Source: Diphasiastrum complanatum (Eukaryota > Streptophyta > Lycopodiopsida > Lycopodiales > Lycopodiaceae). From it: DNA of 64,000 nt. Position numbers and translations under genes: made by a program. The notes beneath the pieces are model-generated. The model did no database searches. It had not been told where the DNA came from and was given only the letters and a program-made list of their open reading frames with translations. Positions 11,712 to 23,099 of the stretch are shown piece after piece (position 1 is the first letter of the stretch; each line of letters begins with the position of its first letter). The stretch covers positions 70,925,253-70,989,252 of the forward strand of contig CM055094.1 in assembly GCA_029204225.1 (NCBI GenBank), in the 5' to 3' direction.

Positions 11712-12435
11712 ATGGATGTACAAACATCATATCTCAATGGAGTTATCGAAGAAGACATTTACATGGTGCAACCCGAAGGTTATATTATTGAGGGTAAACA
11801 CAACCATGTGTGTAAACTCCATAAGGAACTTTATGGCTTGAAGCAATCTACTTGAGCATGGTTTCAAAGGATCAATACTTTCCTTATTGATCATGGCTAC
11901 ACACCTAGCTCTTCAGATTCAAATGTTTACTTCAAATCAGTGCAACAGTATTTTATCATTATCACTTTAGACGTGGATGATACATTGCTTTTCAGCAACA
12001 GTAACGATTTGATAAAAGAGGCCAAGACAATGCTATCTTCCGAATTCGACATGACTGATCTGGGCGAAGCTCATCTGCCTTGGTATACAAATCCATAGAG
12101 ACAAAAAATAAAAGTTGGCCTACATTACACAACAGAGGTACATCTACAACATGTTAGTCAAATATAATCTGATGAATTGCAAGTTAGATCTCTCACAAAT
12201 GGAACCAGGTCTCAAATTGTCGAAGGACCAGTGTCCCCAAACAATTCACGAGAAGTAGCAGATGTGTGAGTATCCTTACCATTCTATTATAGGATTATGT
12301 ATGCCATGATCTGTACTAGGCCAGACATAGCTTTTGTAGTCAGCTCTCTCAATCAGTTTATGACTAATCCTGGTATAACACATTGAAAGGCTCTTATCGG
12401 AGTCATGAAATATATCTGTTGTAGTGGCAAATGAT
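11712..12435 (+). pseudogene. Copia reverse transcriptase fragment
   Basis: It starts within the RT palm at MDVQTSYLNGVIEEDIYM and continues with PEGYIIEGKHNHVCKLHK and LYGLKQST, then a TGA stop where Arg or Trp is expected. The active-site box reads LDVDD instead of YVDD, so a catalytic-motif residue is changed. Later pieces in shifting frames include EFDMTDLGEAH, MYAMICTRPDIAF and NQFMTNPG. The first part matches the minus-strand RT at 28298-28520 of the same family, and the two fragments together would cover most of one RT. It is joined on the left to the tandem array of another element. Inactive. Confidence 0.85.
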
Positions 12436-12445
12436 AGGAAATACT

Positions 12446-12620
12446 TTATCTGAATTCAATCTCACTATGAAGATTACACCTTTTGAATACTCAAATGACA
12501 TATCTCATCCCCTAAATTTGGTGATTGAATGCAGGCTTATGCTTCAGAAATTTGCAATCGTGAGTATCAATCTTTCATTTTATATGTGGTGAGTTTTGTA
12601 TGGCTCTCCCCTCTCCCCCC

Positions 12621-12712
<92 letters not shown>

Positions 12713-13203
12713 AATCACCAACCAAAACCTCATACCACTGTCATCTGATAACTAGAATAAACATAGGATTAAAGCTTACACGTAACTATCACGAGTTTTA
12801 AAATACAGTATAGGAAAATAACAAGAATCCTCTTCAACATGTCTCTACAATCAAAATTCTTTACTACTCATGACAAACATAAAAGTATGATATTTTTTCT
12901 TTTTCCTACCACCACAGTAGTTCAATTTATCTCTATTTACTTTTCAACCCCCATTTTGACAAGCTTCTTTGGTTCCTCAATGGAAATGATGATTTTAGAA
13001 GCCAATAGACACTACACTATTAAGAGCTAATGAATTTACATGGTACATGTGTTCGAGAGGGTCAATATCTTCTTCTTGAGTTTTTCCATCTCGAGAAGAT
13101 AAAGAGACAATCTGATTTGCCTTGAGCAATATTATGTTAGAACTAACTTTTTGATAGCAAACAAACGGTATCTTTTACAAACTTCTTGAAAATGCATTCA
13201 AGG
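12446..13203. repeat. Direct repeat A, copy 1
   Basis: 12495-13203 matches 22210-22917 with few differences apart from microsatellite length. Its first part (12446-12540) is present a third time at 13978-14070. No protein family was recognised in it. A (CT)n(TA)n microsatellite lies inside at 12624-12711. Confidence 0.85.
12624..12711. repeat. (CT)n(TA)n compound microsatellite
   Basis: A C-rich run is followed by about 14 CT units and then about 29 AT units. The equivalent locus at 22338-22423 has a different unit balance. Confidence 0.97.
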
Positions 13204-13537
<334 letters not shown>

Positions 13538-13790
13538 AATGAAATCATTGCACTAGTGTATGTTGTTAGTGAAATCTTATGTACAACAAGTTCCTACTGT
13601 ATATGTGCAACAATTTACTTACACTAGCATCATAATGTACATTATGTCTATCTTACTAAGATAGCCAAGTTTGGAGCAAGAATTTCCCTTTTCCACAACA
13701 AATTAAAACTTGAGCTTGGTTGGGTCTTTGTACTACATGTACAACTCAGGATAGTTTGGGGCCAAGCAAAATAAAATGCCATTTCTCATT

Positions 13791-13975
13791 AGCTCAAATG
13801 TTACAAATAGATGTTTATCACCTAAAAACCTGATTTGTAAGATTGTGGGCTATCAGCTCAATGTTACAAGCAAGACTCTATCCATCAAACACCTATTTGC
13901 TTTATTGCATGCCACCATCAGCTCGTTGTTACAAACAAGGGTTTATCTACAAACACTAAATTGCAACTTTTTTTA
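13791..13975. repeat. Degenerate 64-65-bp tandem repeat, three units
   Basis: Units start near 13791, 13855 and 13920. Shared cores are AGCTC, then GTTACAAxxAxG, then TTTATC or CTATC, then AAACAC. The units are diverged. Confidence 0.6.
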
Positions 13976-13977
13976 CT

Positions 13978-14070
13978 TTATCTGAATTCAATCTCACTAT
14001 GAAGGTTACAACTTTTGAATACTCAAATGACATATCTCATCCCCTGAATTTGGTGATTGAATGCAGGCTT
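13978..14070. repeat. Third copy of the start of repeat A
   Basis: Matches 12446-12540 (TATCTGAATTCAATCTCACT...GGTGATTGAATGCAGG). It is followed directly by another (CT)n(TA)n tract, so sequence and microsatellite recur together. Confidence 0.85.
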
Positions 14071-14098
14071 ATGCTGGTGATTGAATACTCAAATGACA

Positions 14099-14256
<158 letters not shown>

Positions 14257-14470
14257 TATATATTGAATCACCAACCAATTCACAAATATATGTAAAAACT
14301 AACAAAGAATCAAGTTTCCCTTGTGATATTCTAAGATTTCGGATGATAATTTCTTGAAACACGATTCTAGTGGTGGTTTTGAGATGGCAGGTATGGGTGC
14401 TTGAAGTCTCCTATTATGCATGAGAATTAATCTTATACATGGAAAACATGCACATGGTAAATGGTCAAAG

Positions 14471-14848
14471 CATTAGAGGAGTTTTGAGCTCCAAAAAGAC
14501 CCTTTAAGAATCCGTGCAAGATGTAGTTTATATTATTAAAATATTATAGCACTAATACTTTTGACTTGCCATAACTTTTTAATCGTAGCTCAAAAGTATG
14601 GTCATCTAACATATCATTGGAAAGCCCTTGTTGAGTGCTTTCCAATGCACCAAACTGCGATAAATTTGGACTTACCACTAAAAAGTTATGCCAATTTTAG
14701 TGCAAAATGAAAATGTGGACTCAAAAAGTTACGTTACGTAGATTTCAAATTTGAGTGTTTTGATTGGTCCATGTGTAAGAAAAAATTGAGAAAAAATATA
14801 AAATTTTTTTTACAAAGGGTCTTTTTTGGATTTAGAACTCCTCTAATG
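14471..14848. mobile_element. 378-bp foldback/MITE-like element with 32-bp inverted termini
   Basis: The ends are inverted: 14471-14502 starts CATTAGAGGAGTT and 14817-14848 ends AACTCCTCTAATG; 26 of 32 positions pair. Nested inside are a second inverted pair (CCATAACTTTTTA near 14570 against TAAAAAGTTATG near 14690) and a near-perfect hairpin, CATTGGAAAGC...GCTTTCCAATG, near 14614-14647. The flanks match the minus strand of 40720-40940, where the element is absent (about 40750), so this is a genuine insertion. No protein is encoded, so it would depend on a transposase in trans. No clear target duplication longer than 1-2 bp is seen, so the superfamily cannot be named. Confidence 0.75.
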
Positions 14849-15688
14849 TAGGTTGTAAATCATACTAAATTTTAGATGTTGCAACTGTTCATAAAAAGCT
14901 TACTCTTTTAAATCTGATGTTTTCGGCCTGCTATCAAATATCCTAAGTTGTTCACAAACCCTATTTTTAGCGGTAAGTTTGCTTACTTTTCATTGGATAT
15001 GAATTTGATTCATGTTCAGTATTGGTCCTTAAGGGCAACCGTTGATTTTAGGTAAAAGTTTTGTAATCTAAAGAACCTCTTGTGCTGCTACTGATTGAGG
15101 GTATTGAAAATTAATATTGATGGAATGTCTGCCACTATAGGTTTCCGTACACACTTCCATGTCTTTTCATTTCCGTATATGTTGTTTCACTACTTGCAAT
15201 CACGTCTCAGATGCTAGTATATCACGATTTTCCTTACAATTCTGGTTTCTGTTGTGTTCTTGAATGTATGAATGAACATGCAGGATAGTTTTGCTATAGT
15301 AGCCGGGCATACGCAGTTTGGAATAGTTTATTTGTATGTGCATGAGAGCATGGTCCGTACATGATTTTCCTTGAATTGAACAGCTGAAATTTATCTTAAC
15401 TTTCACATGAGGTTTGTGTGCTAGTTTGAAGATCTTTGCCAAAGGTGGCCTAATTGATGGTCCTAGTCTCTTTCTTTTACTAATGATTTTGAGAAGTAGG
15501 CACAGGACAATTTGGTTATGCAAATTTTTCGATTGAAGCAATAAAGATTATGCATAAGTTGTTGAAGAATCTTGCAAAATCTAGTGCTAACATTCCCTTG
15601 ATAGAAGGTTATTGATTTCAAAGTAATGATCTATGTTTGTTTGATAAATGTAGCTTTTTATTTCTGAAACTTTTTTTGTTATTCACAG
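14849..15688. other. Flank of exon-like fragment; includes repeat G scrap
   Basis: 14852-15043 belongs to repeat G (also at 21740, 40745 in reverse, and 53010). The rest shows no recognisable gene. It ends with a pyrimidine tract and TTATTCACAG at 15679-15688, a good 3' splice site, and may be intron sequence. Confidence 0.5.
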
Positions 15689-15957
15689 GAAACTGTTCAT
15701 AAACATTGTCACAAGGTTGATGAAGACTGCATAACTATGTGCAAAGATGAAACAATGAAAGATGAATAAGGAAAGATGGTGTATCAGTTTCAGCTAATGG
15801 TTCTTTTGACAAAGACACTCCACAATTCGAACACAAGATTGTCATGCATGAATAGAAGAACTACACACCTCACAAATCACTATATAAAAATTGGGGCTTG
15901 ATTGCTTCTAATGCTATCTACTGTATCTGGAGCATGCACGATGTGGCTTATATCGAG
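15689..15957 (+). pseudogene. Exon-like coding fragment, unknown protein
   Basis: The open sequence lies between an acceptor (TTATTCACAG) and a donor (ATCGAG then GTAAGT). Its reading includes VHKHCHKVDEDCITMC, then a TAA at about 15767 and a TAG near 15856, then NYTPHKSLYKNWGLIAS and WSMHDVAYIE. The second copy at 22933-23099 has Gln instead of the TAG, so the frame was once open. A possible next 40-bp exon (16407-16446, between TTGTGCAG and GTAGTG) could read IFSLWVVSSQRIS. No family recognised. It is likely a host-gene exon captured or duplicated within repeats. Confidence 0.4.
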
Positions 15958-16679
15958 GTAAGTTTCCTTATATAAGGCTTATTGTATTCATCTCTCCTAT
16001 GTGTTGGTGAACAAGTTAAAGATCTGTGCAATAGTTTAGATTTTGGCTCTAACATACCTTTCTGTGACACCTTTTTTTGTAGTTGTTAAATGGCATTTAA
16101 AAAAACTTGTTATGTATTGGCACTAGTTGCACTCTAATATCACTGAACTTATATGCACTATTGTATAATTTGGAGTTTCAATAAACTCAATGTTCAAGTA
16201 TGTTGATCATATAAGATGCTGATATTTGAGTACTATTAGTGCTAATGCAACTAATTGGAAGCAAAGTTAAGTTTTGTTCAAGATGTTGCTAATATGAGAA
16301 TTCCATGGATTCCATTACATGTTTCTTTATTTTGAAATATTTACCTTTCTTCACACAAAAGCCCTCTTCCACTAGTGAACCCACTGAAACTATGCCAATT
16401 GTGCAGATTTTCTCATTGTGGGTGGTGAGCTCTCAACGAATATCAGGTAGTGAATAGTGGCTTGCAAGTGTCGTTTTGTAATTTTTACCATGCGGTAGTC
16501 CAGTAATACTATATTTTTCAATGATGTCGATGATCAATTATTGTGCTTATTTCTTTTCATTTGGTGATGAAAGAACTAAAAAACAGACTCAAGCTTCATT
16601 TAGCACTTGCATTCTATGGGAATGGAAAAAAAACATAGCTGCTAGTTTATGACTAGTCAAGTACATTTGTTCCTCTTTT

Positions 16680-16877
16680 TTTCAAGGCCGAACTTTCCAC
16701 AAAGTGTGGAACAGTCTTTGAAGTTTGTTGATTACTTCTCTGCTCTCGTAGCTAAGTGGAATACACTTACCATGATCATCACATTAGAAGCTATGTTTGG
16801 ATGGAATCTACACCGGATGGATGTGAAATTAGCATTCCTTAATGGGGAACTCGAGGAGGAAGCTATATGCAACAGTT
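16680..16877 (+). pseudogene. Copia RT scrap
   Basis: A fragment of the RT palm reads LVAKWNTLTMII, FGWNLHRMDVK and AFLNGELEEE and stops at the point where Tyr-Met-Gln would follow. It is closely related to the RT at 57594-58556. Only about 60 codons remain. Duplicated at 23860-24008. Confidence 0.8.
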
Positions 16878-17337
16878 AAAAATCAGTTTTGATCTGATTC
16901 ATTATTATAAGCTTCAAATGTGATACTATAATAAATTTACAGTTAGTCAGTTTACTGTTTTCAGTAGTGACCGGGATGTGACCCATCATTGACTTATCAG
17001 TCGGGCACTTGTCCCGTAGACGGCTACTTGGGTTAGCTAAGTAGCCACACATAGGAAAAATTAGCCTGTACAAAGTTATATATAGTATACGATATACTCG
17101 AGGGCATGTCTCGAGTTTGTTGGTCGAATTTGGCCATATCAGGCCTGAACTTTGTAGGTGGTAGGCCAGTTTTAGGACACCTATCTTTGTCATGCAGGTT
17201 GTGTTTCCTATATGTACAGTGTTCTTTGTAATGTACATAGATTTTGTTGTGCCATCTTTGAGAGCTTGTGAGGAGTGTCTATGGTGATTGATTGATGTGA
17301 TCTGCATACTGCACTAGATCCTAACAAGATTCCAACA
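16878..17337 (+). repeat. LTR-like segment
   Basis: It ends ...CCAACA immediately before a primer-binding site and contains a TATA-like TTATATATAG near 17073, as expected for an LTR promoter. The left boundary is uncertain and is set by the end of RT homology. A second copy lies at 24009-24395. No 3' LTR partner was found. Confidence 0.55.
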
Positions 17338-17350
17338 TGGTATCAGCGCG
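17338..17350 (+). other. Primer-binding site
   Basis: TGGTATCAGCGCG follows the LTR end directly. It is close to the TGGTATCAGAGC that plant LTR elements use to bind initiator Met-tRNA. Deleted in copy 2. Confidence 0.75.
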
Positions 17351-18759
17351 GAAGGGTGAAGCAGGTATGCACGATCCGATGGAGCTATGGAATAGCGTCT
17401 TTCACCAAGAATAGCGGCACGAGAAGCGTCTCTAGAGAGAGGACTCCATACGGGGTATCGACAGTTTGGATGACAGAAGACAGCAAAGTTCCTTCGATCA
17501 GAGCTTCGAGGAAGATCAAAACGATCGTCGTAGCAGGGAGAAAGGCATTTCGGGGAGATTTTATTACCATTCTATCGAGCGGATGCGAGTGACCTAGTGA
17601 TGGGCTACATTCGTCATTTGGGTACCGTAGGGCCAAATTTGGGACAATTTTTGGCTAGTGAAACCTGCTACAAGGTGGTACGATGAGGCATAATCATTTA
17701 TAAATCATTATTGCTTACTTCTAATAGGGTAACAGGGTGTTTGGAAGCGGTAAATGCAGTATGGGGGCGAATGGTAGTGGAATTGTGTGGAGAAAGCTAG
17801 TTTTGGCGACCAAAGTGCAGTTTGACGACATGACTACTCATCATTGGCGACAATTTTGAGAAAGCTATCCCAAGTGAGAGGTAGGCATGGTATGCCGGTT
17901 ACAGGTGAAAAATTCTTGTGATCAGGTTCAACTCTTGGGGTTAGAACCAACCAACGTCAAGTGGCATTTTGGAGCAACGCTCTCACAGGTATGATTGGTA
18001 GTGGCATTGTCAAGTCAGGTGATAGCTGCATTGACATCTAGGTAAGTCAAGTCAATTTGCCATATCATGATTGCATCAGAGATGCAGATTCCAGTGATAG
18101 CAGGGTGCAGATCATTTGGTTTGGGCCATGGAAGTTCTCATAGGTTCACTTGGAGGGATATTGGCATGCACAATCATGTGAGGGACTTGATGGTGGCTTT
18201 GGAGTTCACATCTCAATGTATTCGCATGGAGTGGTTTGGAACCATTTACAGAAGCAGCTTGAAGGTAGCTTGGGGGAATACAGGTGGGCACTACTCATAT
18301 CTTTGTGATCAGGGATGGCATTGGAATACATGGTAAGGATAGACACTACAAGATGACATGGGATGATCACACAACTGATACTTTGGCGAGTGATCAGGTG
18401 AGCTGCATGGTTATATTCACAGTTGTCTCCAGGTTGCATCACATGTTGTTACTATCCATCATTATTTGGTAAGCAGGATGCAGCTTTTGGTTAGATCCAG
18501 TCGGAGTCTAGTTGCACTACAAGTGGACAGATTCTTTGGGAGCTATCAGTGGGTAATGGATACTTGGTGATCAGATGGTACAAGGTACAGGGTGAGGTAG
18601 CTATCCTACCTGATATGCTATGGATCTTGGGTGAGTTGTTCATCAGGATAGTGGATCTAGTTTGCATTCGCTTTGGTTTGGATTGACATGATGGATGTGT
18701 GGTGAGATAGGCTCCTTGGTGGGAGCCTATGTACTGGTCAAATCAAAGTTGGCAAAGTG
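17351..18759 (+). other. Internal region after PBS, no domain recognised
   Basis: Short open pieces, such as 17356-17592, change frame and match nothing I can name. It lies between the PBS and gypsy-like gag sequence, so it is probably the leader and gag N-terminus of that element, but this is inferred from position only. Confidence 0.4.
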
Positions 18760-20520
18760 AGGAATCTGGATTATAATAATTTTCAGTTGTGGGTGGAGTT
18801 ACTATTGGTAAGGGAGGAAAGGGAACACATTACAATGGTAGTCAGAATATGTATCACAAGAATTTCAGGTTTGGGAGGATTTGAGAAGAGCTTTTCTGAA
18901 GCGGTATCGAAAGGAGCATGAGGATGAAGAAATTTTAGATAAGCTTCAGGCGATTAAGCAGAAGAGGAAGGAGGATGTAGTGGCTTATGTCTAGTAGTTC
19001 AAAATACTTGAGAAAAGGCTTCAAGAACAATGTTTGAATGGCACACGACATTGTGTCATATGCAGTATGTACAATCACTGGACTAACGATTGTAGGAGAT
19101 TGCAGACTGTTTGGACTATAGGAGCATTTATGGTGCAAACACAGCAACAACAGCAACCACAACCACAGTTGCAGCAACGTCCAATACCTTATCATCAAGG
19201 TTAACAAATGGAGCAATGGCCATTTCAAATACCAATACAATATTGACAAGATGTTTTGGAGGATGTTTGTTGTTTTGTAGCCAAATGGGGTATAGGTATT
19301 TTAATTGTGTCCCATATCATCAACAATTGGTCGGTAGTTTAGAATGAGTATTGCCTCCACCTCGATTAAATAATTGTTTCAATGATCATAGTTTGAGGCA
19401 CAACCATCATCAAAATCTTGGAGTAGGGAATGAACCAAAACAACAAGTACCTGTGCAAGTGGTAATGTTGAAGAACCGCAATTGATATGTCCAAGCAGTC
19501 ACTTGCCATAGGGATGAAGGAAAAGCGATAAGGCAGGACATAACAGCTGAAGATTTGTGGCTAAGTACAAATCGAACATCCAACACTGACATAAGTCAGA
19601 TGGCTAAAGTTACACATGAGGTGTTACACCAATTGCAGCAGAATCAGGAACCCAATTCTTCTCGAAAATTGGTTGATATTGTGGTTGATCAGATTGCTGA
19701 CTTTGTCAATAATTATAAGTTTCAAGTTACGATAGGGCAGTTGATTCAGATTGCACCTTATTTAGCTGATTCAATATGCTCTAAATTGTTTGGATTTTAG
19801 TGATCAGTAGAGTTACCATCAGCATCGATCAATACTATTGTGAATCAACAAAACATGATATTGTTCCGACATTGGAAATTAACATTTCAGGATCTTAATA
19901 TCGGAGGTGTACATATTGATGGTGGAGTAGGAGTGGATATTATCTATGAGGAAACATACAACAAATTAAAAAATATACCATTTCAGAAAAGCCAACTTGT
20001 CTTCCGAATACATGGGATTCTCCAGTGGGGAAAATTCGGAAGGTTCCGGTAAGCATTAAAGGATTGAAGTTCTTATTGAATTTTGTGGTCATGTGGCTGC
20101 CTACATGAGCAGATGTGTATTTTGTTCTTTTGAGAAGACCCTGGTTATGACCTGTAAAAGCTGTGCATGACTAGGCAACATGAATTGTTATCTATCTGAG
20201 GCAGGGGACCCTAGTACCAACAATGGATTTTCCATTGATACCTGTGCAACTGAATGAACAATTTCAAAGGTGGTTTAGATTTGATTGGGAAGATTAACCC
20301 ACCATCGAAGAATGGTCATCAATACATTGTGGTAGCCAAGGATCATGTGACCAAGTGGGCGGAGGTGAAAGCTTTGCGTGATAACACAACTAGATCCATA
20401 ACCGGGTATCTTACTAAAGCAGGTGCTAAAGAAAGGGGGCTCTTGGGATGATTTTTTACAACCTACGTTATGGGCTAATCGCACTGCTTACAAGATATCC
20501 ACAAGTTTTACACCTACGAG
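18760..20520 (+). pseudogene. Ty3/gypsy-like relic: gag, zinc knuckle, protease, integrase
   Basis: Gag remains: LWVELPLVREEREH, then WEDLRRAFLKRYRKEHEDEE and KRKEDVVAYV with a stop. A CCHC knuckle near 19051-19090 reads CVICSMYNHWTNDC. The retropepsin-like core near 19900-19960 reads VHIDGGVGVDIIYEETYNKL, with DGG in place of DTG. About 160 bp later VLLRRPWL matches the gypsy LLGRPWL box. RT and RNase H are absent; sequence passes to integrase (20255-20520: GLDLIGKINPPSKNGHQYIV, VTKWAEVKALRDNT, then TLWANRTAYKISTSFT). Relative to the minus-strand copy (29810-32103), a gag segment of about 400 bp is also lost. Multiple frameshifts; inactive. Confidence 0.8.
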
Positions 20521-21667
20521 GCATAGATACACCTTGAGACAATTGATACATAGCCAGACCCCTTAGAGACTAGTACGAGTGGGGACGGTGAGGCCGGTGT
20601 TGGCGAACAAAGGCACCAAAGAAATGATTGAAAAAAAAAAGCTTAACATTCGGACTTTAAAATTAGAAAAAATAAATTCTAAATTAAAACTTAGAAAGTA
20701 AGAGTTTGAAGTGTGTCTTACTCTCTAACAATATGCAAGAGATTTTTTAGTTTTTTGTCAAATCTAGTCCTCTATTACAGGAATGATCATAACAATATTG
20801 TTAGTGATCTAGATAACCAAAAAATCAATATTCTCAAAAAGATAAAAACAAGTTCTATCAACCTCTATAATTAGAATAGTAAACATGTCTAGAAAATCTA
20901 TAGAAAGTAAATAAGCAAAATTTAAGCTACAAAAAAAATTGTCATAAATTCTTCGATACTAGTCCAAATGACCTAATGTTGCTTCTCTTACCAAATTAAA
21001 CCTCAAACTTATCCGTAGAATAATATGTAAATAGAAAACAAAATATTATTCCAAAAATTGAACCAAAAATGTTTAAAACTCTCAAAGCTAAACATTAGCA
21101 AAAAAAAACCTCATGAAAATAAACAAAACTCATATGAGATTATAGTCGTATTGAACAAAATAATTTATGGATCTTAAGTTCTAACTATACAAATTTCATT
21201 TGCCAAATCTTTAGTCAAAGCCAAAAAAACAAAAAAATACAAACAACCATCACATGTATGTTGAAAAAAACAACCATAACATCTATGTCGAAAAGAACAA
21301 AAGATAGGTATAATCATGACAAACCTTATGGTTGTATCCTAGTTGCGAATGCCACCTCATATTCTCTCCCTACGCTTTATAGATTAATCCTATCAAGGGG
21401 AAATTAGAGCCTTGCACCCTTTAACAGGAAGAAATCAAGGGTTACATCCCTTCCTAGGTTTGGAATGTTTAATTAGCATTCACCTCTTTTCTTTCTGCAT
21501 TCAATCCTTGGTAGTACAATTGAATGTGTGTGTTTGTAAAATGTGTGTGTGTGCGCACTTTTGTGTCTGTATATATATTTATATATTTATTTGTGTATGT
21601 GTGTGCGTATATCAACAAAATCAAAGGTATATGAAATGTCTACTAAATTTAATCGGCTCATTATGTG

Positions 21668-21670
<3 letters not shown>
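20521..21670. other. AT-rich non-coding stretch
   Basis: No gene, LTR end or repeat partner recognised. 20640-21300 is strongly A-rich. An impure (GT)n/(TA)n tract lies at about 21523-21608. Confidence 0.6.

Positions 21671-21739
<69 letters not shown>
21671..21739. repeat. (CT)34 microsatellite
   Basis: A pure CT run. Confidence 0.97.
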
Positions 21740-21742
<3 letters not shown>

Positions 21743-22209
21743 AATCATACTAAATTGCAGATGTTGCAACTGTTCATAAAAAGCTTACTCTTTTAAATCT
21801 GATGTTTTCAGCCTGCTATCAAATATCCTAAGTTGTTCACAAACCCTATACTTTAATGCTAAGTTTGCTTACTTTTCATTTGATATGAATTTGATTCATG
21901 TTCAGTAATGGTCCTTAAGCATTGATTCATGTTTAGTATTTAACACCTACTACCTAGTTCATATACCTAGTGAAAAGGCCTAAATTCTTCTTTTCAAATA
22001 CAAGACAAAGCAAGTAAAGAGACCCCTTTTGCCAAACCAAGGTTCTCACAAAAACATAACTTGTATAGTTGGTGTGACAAGCAGATGCATACAATGAATA
22101 GGATTTGCACATTGATCAAATTTTTTCAGCTAAGAATATGATAGATTCGGATATGCTTATGGTAGATGTGAATATGCTTATTAGCATAGAATGCCAAAAG
22201 ATTGTCATA
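21740..22209 (+). repeat. Repeat G copy
   Basis: Matches the minus strand of 40745-40290 and the plus strand of 53010-53420. It is joined at 22210 to repeat A. No coding capacity recognised. Confidence 0.8.
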
Positions 22210-22335
22210 GAATGACATATCTCATCCCCTTAATTTGGTGATTGAATGCAGGCTTATGCTTCAAAAATTTGCAATCGTGAGTATCAAGCTTTCATTTTAT
22301 ATGTGGTGAGTATTGTATGCCTCTCCCCCCCCCCC

Positions 22336-22425
<90 letters not shown>

Positions 22426-22917
22426 AATCACCAACCAAAACCTCATACCACTGTCATCTGATAACTAGAATAAACATAGGATTGAAGCTTACATGTAACT
22501 ATCACGAGTTTTAAAAGACAGTATAGGAAAATTACAAGAATCCTCTTCGACATGTATCTACAATCGAAATTCTTTACTACTCATGACAAACATAAAAGTA
22601 TGATATTTTTTATTTTTCCTACCACCACGGTAGTTCAATTTATCTCTATTTACTTTTCAACCCCCATTTTGACAAGCTTCTTTGGTTCCTCAATGGAAAT
22701 GATGATTTTAGAAGCCAATAGACACTACACTATTAAGAGCTAATCAATTTACATGGTACATGTGTTTGAGAGGGTCAATATCTTCTTCTTGAGTTTTTCC
22801 ATCTTGAGAAGATAAAGAGACAATCTGATTTGCCTTGAGCAATATTATGTTAGAACTAACTTTTTGATAGCAAACAAACGGTATCTTTTACAAACTTCTT
22901 GAAAATGCATTCTAGGT
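22210..22917. repeat. Direct repeat A, copy 2
   Basis: Second copy of 12495-13203, including its microsatellite (CT at 22338-22375, TA at 22377-22423, preceded by a run of about 13 C). Confidence 0.9.
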
Positions 22918-22932
22918 ATGGTGTGTGATTTT

Positions 22933-23099
22933 TAGTTGATGCTTCTATTGGCAAAGACACTCCACAATTCGAACACAAGATTGTCATGCATGAACAGAAA
23001 AACTACACACCTCATAAATCACTAAAAAATAATTGGGGCTTGATTGCTTCTAGTGCTATCTACTCTATCTGGAGCATGCACGATGTGGCTTATATCGAG
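22933..23099 (+). pseudogene. Exon-like fragment, copy 2
   Basis: Second copy of the fragment at 15689-15957, lacking the first half. It is open through FEHKIVMHEQKNYTPHKS and NNWGLIASSAIYSIWSMHDV to the same splice donor (ATCGAG then GTAAGT at 23100). Better preserved than copy 1; function unknown. Confidence 0.4.

Larger units (their letters stand above)
15793..18755. repeat. Segmental direct repeat B, copy 1
   Basis: Matches 22933-26726 in the same orientation. Copy 1 lacks 922 bp present in copy 2 (25429-26350); copy 2 lacks about 80 bp, including the PBS. The block carries the exon-like fragment, an RT scrap, an LTR-like segment and a long unassigned region. Confidence 0.9.
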
